Of a DNA stretch of 19,135 bases, positions 15,898-19,135 are shown in pieces. The number at the start of each line of letters is the position of its first letter. The stretch's first letter is position 1. Position numbers and translations under genes: made by a program. Below the pieces are notes generated by a model. It had not been told where the DNA came from. It was given only the letters and a program-made list of their open reading frames with translations, and did not search any database. The DNA comes from Porphyromonadaceae bacterium UBA3318 (GTDB lineage Bacteria > Bacteroidota > Bacteroidia > Bacteroidales > Muribaculaceae). The stretch lies in contig DESI01000059.1 in assembly GCA_002361235.1 (NCBI GenBank), positions 1 through 19,135 of the forward strand, written 5' to 3'.

Positions 15898-16313
15898 AGC
15901 ACTTCCCATTTCTTTTGCCAATTACGGTAGAATTCCGGCGACTCCCACACCAGCTCGTAGTTGCGGTCCATGAACACCTGCACCGAACGCCCTGTGGCGC
16001 AGACCGTACCGGTGTCGCGGTCGCGTATCTCGTAGTCGAACACTATCTTAGCCGACTCGGAGGGGCGGTAGGTGATGATGATTTCGGGATGCGACTCATA
16101 GCGCAGCGGCGACTTGAACTTGAAGTCCATCTCCACTAACGGCGCGTAGTAGCCGTTGCCGAAAATGGTCATGTATTCCAGACCGTACCTGGCGCCGAAC
16201 GCCTCGCGCGCATCCTCGAAATAAAGCATGTACGACCCATGCCACACTATGTTCATCGAATCCACTTCGCTGAAGCGGATCTCGAACGGATGTACGGCGG
16301 TCAGTGTCTTCAT
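15894..16313 (-). CDS. YbgC/4HBT-type acyl thioesterase
   Basis: A 139-residue hotdog-fold protein with the 4-hydroxybenzoyl-CoA-thioesterase layout. It has RFSEVDSMNIVWHGSYMLYF (13-32), where Asp18 matches the catalytic Asp and the Val-Trp-His-Gly-x-Tyr turn the substrate loop, then EDAREAFGARYG (33-44). It would hydrolyse an acyl or aryl thioester from CoA or ACP, for release, transfer or proofreading in the polyene pathway. A thioesterase of this type is a regular member of aryl-polyene clusters. The start at 16313 is supported by a four-base ATGA overlap with the upstream dehydratase-like gene; an earlier in-frame Met would overlap that gene by about 90 bases. Confidence 0.88.
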   Translation of the reverse strand: MKTLTAVHPFEIRFSEVDSMNIVWHGSYMLYFEDAREAFGARYGLEYMTIFGNGYYAPLVEMDFKFKSPLRYESHPEIIITYRPSESAKIVFDYEIRDRDTGTVCATGRSVQVFMDRNYELVWESPEFYRNWQKKWEVL

Positions 16314-16789
16314 GCTTTTCCGGTATTTGCGGCCTGTGACTCGATATCGCTCAGTGCTATCTTCATGGTGGCTTCCGCTATTGTCTCGTCGCCGCATACG
16401 GTCCGGCCTTCCACCATCAGCATCCCCATGATTTCCTCCACGGTGTTAATGGAGGTGCGTATGGTTTCGCCCGCTGTGGGGAGTCGGTGTATCTTGAAAC
16501 CACGCACTGCGCCGATGAAGCCGAGCTGAATGCCCTGTTTCAGCACATATTTGTTGTAATAGCCGATGCGCGCGGCGCAAGTCTGCGCCATGTTCTCGAT
16601 CAGTCCCGGCGCGGTGAAACGTCCCTGCTCGGTGAAGATATTTTGGTCCGAAACTTCCGTTTCGGTCACGGTAAGAGAGGGGTCGTAGTGCAGCAGACGG
16701 CCTACCATTATGAATGGCGGTTGCTGCGGCAGAAGCTCGTGAATGTCGATGCTTGCGAAATCAGTCATCGGTCCGGAGGTTTCAGTCAT
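16310..16789 (-). CDS. Hotdog-fold dehydratase-like protein (ApeP-like); Glu kept, His lost
   Basis: A 159-residue FabZ-like protein. The N-terminal strand LLPQQPPFIMVGRLL (19-33) corresponds to the Leu-Pro-His-x-Tyr-Pro-Phe-Leu-Leu-Val-Asp strand of FabZ. The central helix APGLIENMAQT (60-70) keeps the catalytic Glu (Glu65), but the His-Phe-Pro-Gly segment is shortened to GRFTAPG and has no His. On its own it should lack half the dehydratase dyad; the FabZ-like protein at 10114-10491 has the other half. In described aryl-polyene systems ApeI and ApeP act as a heteromeric dehydratase, which fits this pair. The ATG at 16789 overlaps the acyltransferase stop by eight bases; ATG 16768 is a possible alternative. 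The stop shares ATGA with the thioesterase. Confidence 0.83.
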   Translation of the reverse strand: MTETSGPMTDFASIDIHELLPQQPPFIMVGRLLHYDPSLTVTETEVSDQNIFTEQGRFTAPGLIENMAQTCAARIGYYNKYVLKQGIQLGFIGAVRGFKIHRLPTAGETIRTSINTVEEIMGMLMVEGRTVCGDETIAEATMKIALSDIESQAANTGKA

Positions 16790-17678
16790 CAGTCCAGAGA
16801 TTGAAGTAGTTGTACCATTGTTCGGGGTATTGGCGCACGGTCTGCTCCAGCAATAAGGCATATTGGCGCACCAGGGCCTCGGCGCGTTTGCGGGGAGGCA
16901 TTTCGATCGGAGCCGTCAGCTCGCGCACGGTGATGCGGTATTTCTTCCTGCCGGCTTTCATCACGGCCACGAACAGCATGGGCGTCTGTTTGGCGGCTGC
17001 CAACAGGAACGGTCCCTGCGGAATCCGGGCGTCGGCACCGAACAGGGGCACATGGTACGCCTTGGCCGAGCCGAACACGCGGTCGGCCGGCATGGAGACT
17101 ATCTCGCCATTGTCTATGGCTTCGTTCAGGGTGAAGATGTGGCTCATGTCCTGACGCATCGGCACCATGCGGATGTTGCCTCGCCCGAACAGTTTCGAAC
17201 GATTGGCCATCACCGTTTCCTTCTCGCCGGCGAACACCAGCGCATTGATGCGTTTCAGCTCCGACACGAGCGAATATCCGGCCAGCTCGTAGTTGCCTAT
17301 ATGCGAACTCAGCTGCACGAATGCGGAAGGCTGACGCTGAAGGCGGTCGAAATGCTCGAAGCCGTCTATTTCGATGTCGAACTTGTGTCCGGCATACATA
17401 TAGAACCGGTCGATCACCACCTCGGAAAAGGCACAGAAATTGCGCCACACCATCCGGGCCGATTCGCAGCGGTTCAGTCCCAGGCGCCGGCGTGCGAAGC
17501 TGTATGCCGTGCGCCGTCCGTTGCCGTTGACCAGCAGTGTGGGCGGCAGTACGAAGATGCGTGTAAAGACATAAAAGAACCGTACATCGATCACCAGCAT
17601 TATGCGCACGAGCCACCGATGCATCCATCCGTTGCCGTATGTGGTTCCGGACCAGTCGTTATGTGTCAGTTCCGCCAA
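16782..17678 (-). CDS. LpxL/HtrB-like lysophospholipid acyltransferase, TTG start
   Basis: The 298-residue protein is a lipid-A-type acyltransferase relative: a hydrophobic N-terminal anchor (about 22-50), the catalytic SSHIGNYE (124-131, His126 and Glu131 of the His-x4-Glu motif), PADR (197-200) and the C-terminal YPEQWYNYFNLW (284-295), equivalent to the His-Pro-Glu-Gln-Trp block of LpxL/LpxM. It would transfer an acyl group, possibly the aryl-polyenoyl chain itself, from ACP to a lipid acceptor at the inner membrane. No ATG exists near the expected start: the codon before TTG 17678 is an in-frame TAG, and the first ATG (residue 19) would remove the conserved N-terminal Trp-Ser-Gly segment. 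It follows ACP 1 by nine bases, a natural donor-enzyme pairing. Confidence 0.88.
   Translation of the reverse strand: MAELTHNDWSGTTYGNGWMHRWLVRIMLVIDVRFFYVFTRIFVLPPTLLVNGNGRRTAYSFARRRLGLNRCESARMVWRNFCAFSEVVIDRFYMYAGHKFDIEIDGFEHFDRLQRQPSAFVQLSSHIGNYELAGYSLVSELKRINALVFAGEKETVMANRSKLFGRGNIRMVPMRQDMSHIFTLNEAIDNGEIVSMPADRVFGSAKAYHVPLFGADARIPQGPFLLAAAKQTPMLFVAVMKAGRKKYRITVRELTAPIEMPPRKRAEALVRQYALLLEQTVRQYPEQWYNYFNLWTDD
17676..17678 (-). promoter_or_regulatory. TTG start codon of the acyltransferase, weak AGGGA upstream
   Basis: The minus strand reads TGATAGGGATAG then TTG. TGA ends ACP 1, TAG is the codon directly before TTG in the acyltransferase frame, and no ATG is available without losing N-terminal homology. 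A short AGGGA lies only three bases from the TTG, too close for a strong ribosome site. Initiation probably depends on ribosomes finishing the ACP gene, which would keep the acyltransferase at a lower level than its carrier protein. Confidence 0.65.
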
Positions 17679-17687
17679 CTATCCCTA

Positions 17688-17930
17688 TCAGCCTACCTTA
17701 GTGGCGATGTATTTGTAGAAATCGTCCAGGGTCTTGACGTTGGCCATCTCCTCGGGCTTGATCTTGAAGCCGAAGTTCTTCTCCACAATCACCACTATGT
17801 CCACGAAGTCGAGCGAGTCGATGCCAAGGTCCTCCTTGAGGCTGGCCTCGGGCTTGATTGAGTCTTCGTCTATCTCCAGGTCGTCGATTAAGAATTTGTT
17901 TACTTTCAGTTCGATATCAGTCTGATTCAT
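17688..17930 (-). CDS. Acyl carrier protein 1
   Basis: An 80-residue acidic protein with the carrier motif GIDSLDFVDI (36-45, Ser39) and the regular four-helix ACP layout. It would carry acyl or aryl intermediates as phosphopantetheine thioesters. It is placed between the methyltransferase and the acyltransferase, so it may present the finished chain for acyl transfer. The frame is open far upstream across the gap and into the methyltransferase gene, but no methionine occurs between there and 17930, and homology begins at that ATG. Confidence 0.93.
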   Translation of the reverse strand: MNQTDIELKVNKFLIDDLEIDEDSIKPEASLKEDLGIDSLDFVDIVVIVEKNFGFKIKPEEMANVKTLDDFYKYIATKVG

Positions 17931-18016
17931 CTTGCTAAAAACGTTTGTCGGGAGTCGTATGGAGTCCCGTAGAAATTCAGTTATGAATGCGCACCGGCTA
18001 TGGGGGGGCGGATGCG
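17931..18016 (-). other. 86-base gap between methyltransferase and ACP 1
   Basis: This is the longest internal gap of the cluster. It holds a run of seven G (18002-18008) just after the methyltransferase stop and a weak imperfect hairpin (cggga at 17949-17953 with tcccg at 17965-17969). I see no convincing Bacteroidetes promoter (no clear -7 TAnnTTTG box) and no T run for a terminator. It may be a processing site or simply a spacer. Confidence 0.4.
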
Positions 18017-19114
18017 TTATGCCAAAGAGCACACCAGGATGGAGTGTCCCTGGCCGAGATTGTCGTGTACGGTGTCGACCTTGAGTCCGGCTTCGTGCAC
18101 GAGTCGGTACAGGTCCTCGGAATGGAACATCTTGCTGTTGCCGTTGGCGAGGGCCGTGAAGTAGAGGCTGGTCAGCGTCAGGCAGAGGGCGGCGGGTTCG
18201 AAGCTCTGGCGGTCCCACAGCGTCTCCATTATGTATAGGCGCGAATCCGCGTCCATCACCTTGGCGGCGCGGCGAAGGATGCTGACCACCTGCTGCTCGC
18301 TGAAGCAGTCCAGGAACTGGCTCATCCACACGGCGTCGAACCGATGGCCCGCAGGCATCTCCTGTGATTCGTCCAGCAGGTTGACGCCCATGCCGTCTAT
18401 ACGGTCGGCTCCGGGGTGGCCGTCCACATTGCTGCGCATCATGCCTATCTGCTGCGGCAGGTCGAGGATGGTGACCTGCACGTCGGGGTCGTGTGCCACG
18501 CACTGCAGGGCCCAGCGGCCGGTGTTGCCACCTACGTCCAGCAGCGTGCGCGGACGGCTGGCGAACACGATGTCCAGCGCCTCCGGAAACGAACTGTCGC
18601 TGTAGAAATGGTCGAAACCGAACCAACTATTCTGCACCTCCTTAGGTAACGAAGAAAGACCCTCGTATATTGTAGGCCAGTCGCCTAAGGTCGGGAGGCC
18701 GGCGGGCTTGCCTTCCTTCAGGGCTTCGTCCAGGTGGAACCAGCCGCGGTAATTCACGTCGTGGTTGAAATCGATGTTGGCGCGCGTGGCGGCGTCATTT
18801 ATCAGGAACCAACCGGTCTTGGAGAGGGTGAAACGGTCGGTGTCGGGGTTTATCAATACGATGCCGATGCACAGGGCAGCCTCAAGCAGACACTTTGAGG
18901 CATATTCCGAGATCTCGGCGCGGGCCGCCACCTCAGGGATGGTCAGTCCGTGTTCGCTGTCGCGGAGCATGTCGAGGATGCCCCACTTCAGCATGATGCG
19001 TGCGGTCTGGAACACTACGGGCCCGAATGCAATCATCTCAGCCTCGCGCTGCGCTTCGCGCGCGCTGAGACGTTCCTTGCAATACCGCTGCTTTAAACTG
19101 TCAGAAAGATGCAT
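18017..19114 (-). CDS. SAM-dependent O-methyltransferase (class I, plant/polyketide OMT type)
   Basis: The 365-residue enzyme has an N-terminal winged-helix dimerisation region (about 35-105) and a Rossmann domain with SAM motif I DVGGNTGRWAL (193-203), the second-strand acidic residue in VTILDLP (214-220, Asp218), and the post-motif region RFDAVWMSQFLDCFSEQQ (258-275). In ordinary O-methyltransferases of this fold a catalytic His sits in a Leu-His-Asp-Trp segment there; here the equivalent reads FLDCFSEQQ with no His. It would methylate an aromatic hydroxyl or, with altered chemistry, a ring carbon of the aryl head group. Methyltransferases are common in aryl-polyene and flexirubin clusters. 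It is the first gene in the window, with only 21 bases upstream, and may not be the first gene of the operon. Confidence 0.88.
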   Translation of the reverse strand: MHLSDSLKQRYCKERLSAREAQREAEMIAFGPVVFQTARIMLKWGILDMLRDSEHGLTIPEVAARAEISEYASKCLLEAALCIGIVLINPDTDRFTLSKTGWFLINDAATRANIDFNHDVNYRGWFHLDEALKEGKPAGLPTLGDWPTIYEGLSSLPKEVQNSWFGFDHFYSDSSFPEALDIVFASRPRTLLDVGGNTGRWALQCVAHDPDVQVTILDLPQQIGMMRSNVDGHPGADRIDGMGVNLLDESQEMPAGHRFDAVWMSQFLDCFSEQQVVSILRRAAKVMDADSRLYIMETLWDRQSFEPAALCLTLTSLYFTALANGNSKMFHSEDLYRLVHEAGLKVDTVHDNLGQGHSILVCSLA

Positions 19115-19135
19115 ATTATTAATTTATTAGTTATG
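19115..19135 (-). promoter_or_regulatory. AT-rich leader of the methyltransferase gene (cut by the window edge)
   Basis: The minus strand reads CATAACTAATAAATTAATAAT directly before the ATG. An A/T-rich, Shine-Dalgarno-free leader is typical of Bacteroidetes translation starts. The region is too short to show a promoter or the end of an upstream gene. Confidence 0.5.

Noticed and set aside
16863..17861. 332-residue open frame on the plus strand
   Set aside because: It is antisense to the LpxL-like acyltransferase and ACP 1, both well supported. It has no recognisable motifs.
17949..17969. Hairpin between the methyltransferase and ACP 1 as a terminator
   Set aside because: Only five paired bases, a mismatch inside and no T run. 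The genes on both sides belong to the same pathway.
17688..18626. A 312-residue version of ACP 1 starting inside the methyltransferase gene
   Set aside because: The extra 232 residues are a shadow of the methyltransferase gene in another frame. ACP homology starts at the ATG at 17930.

Overview
The window is one long gene cluster on the minus strand: 20 protein-coding genes run without a break from about 19,114 down to 91. It encodes a type II polyketide/fatty-acid-like pathway of the aryl polyene (APE) / flexirubin class, which makes membrane-anchored aryl-polyene pigments. Protein styles point to a Bacteroidales bacterium, possibly Muribaculaceae-like: a PaaK-type aryl ligase, a glycosyltransferase-acyltransferase fusion, an MMPL exporter, secreted BD-FAE and E-set/esterase-D type hydrolases, and AT-rich start regions without clear Shine-Dalgarno sites. 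The taxon is an inference. Base composition looks fairly GC-rich, with GC-rich third positions, so many long antisense frames are open; I treat these as shadows.

Layout in the direction of transcription (right to left). 19114-18017 O-methyltransferase; 17930-17688 acyl carrier protein (ACP) 1; 17678-16782 LpxL/HtrB-like acyltransferase with a TTG start; 16789-16310 hotdog dehydratase-like protein that keeps Glu but lacks His; 16313-15894 hotdog thioesterase; 15897-14767 ketosynthase (KS) with complete Cys-His-His; 14770-14228 short KS-like protein with no catalytic Cys; 14216-13959 ACP 2; 13943-12744 second complete KS; 12747-11896 chain-length-factor-like KS homologue; 11908-11552 four-helix SMR/EamA-type membrane protein; 11543-10911 LolA-like periplasmic carrier; 10936-10475 secreted protein of unknown function; 10491-10114 FabZ-like dehydratase that keeps His but has Gln for Glu; 10117-8183 glycosyltransferase-acyltransferase fusion; 8177-6663 phytoene-desaturase-like FAD oxidoreductase; 6676-5732 secreted alpha/beta hydrolase; 5706-4393 aryl-CoA/ACP ligase; 4354-1415 MMPL/RND exporter; 1494-91 secreted esterase. 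A perfect 13-bp hairpin at 36-71 closes the unit. The promoter lies beyond the right edge.

How it probably works (inference from the families): the PaaK-like ligase activates an aromatic starter acid. The KS/chain-length-factor pair extends it on the two ACPs, with dehydration by the two hotdog proteins. Acyltransferases and the glycosyltransferase attach the polyene to a lipid or sugar anchor. The methyltransferase, FAD enzyme and esterases tailor it, and the MMPL, LolA-like and SMR-like proteins move it toward the outer membrane. No ketoreductase and no aromatic amino-acid ammonia lyase is visible here; they must lie upstream or elsewhere.

Most junctions are tight. Five pairs share an ATGA start/stop overlap, and no gene-free stretch exceeds 90 bases. 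I saw no RNA genes, insertion sequences, CRISPR arrays or attachment sites. The overall class of cluster is known. The parts most worth a second look are the split catalytic dyad between the two hotdog proteins, the matching degenerate Rossmann-like tails on the exporter and the glycosyltransferase-acyltransferase, the two Cys-less KS partners, the 80-base exporter/esterase overlap, and the two secreted hydrolases.
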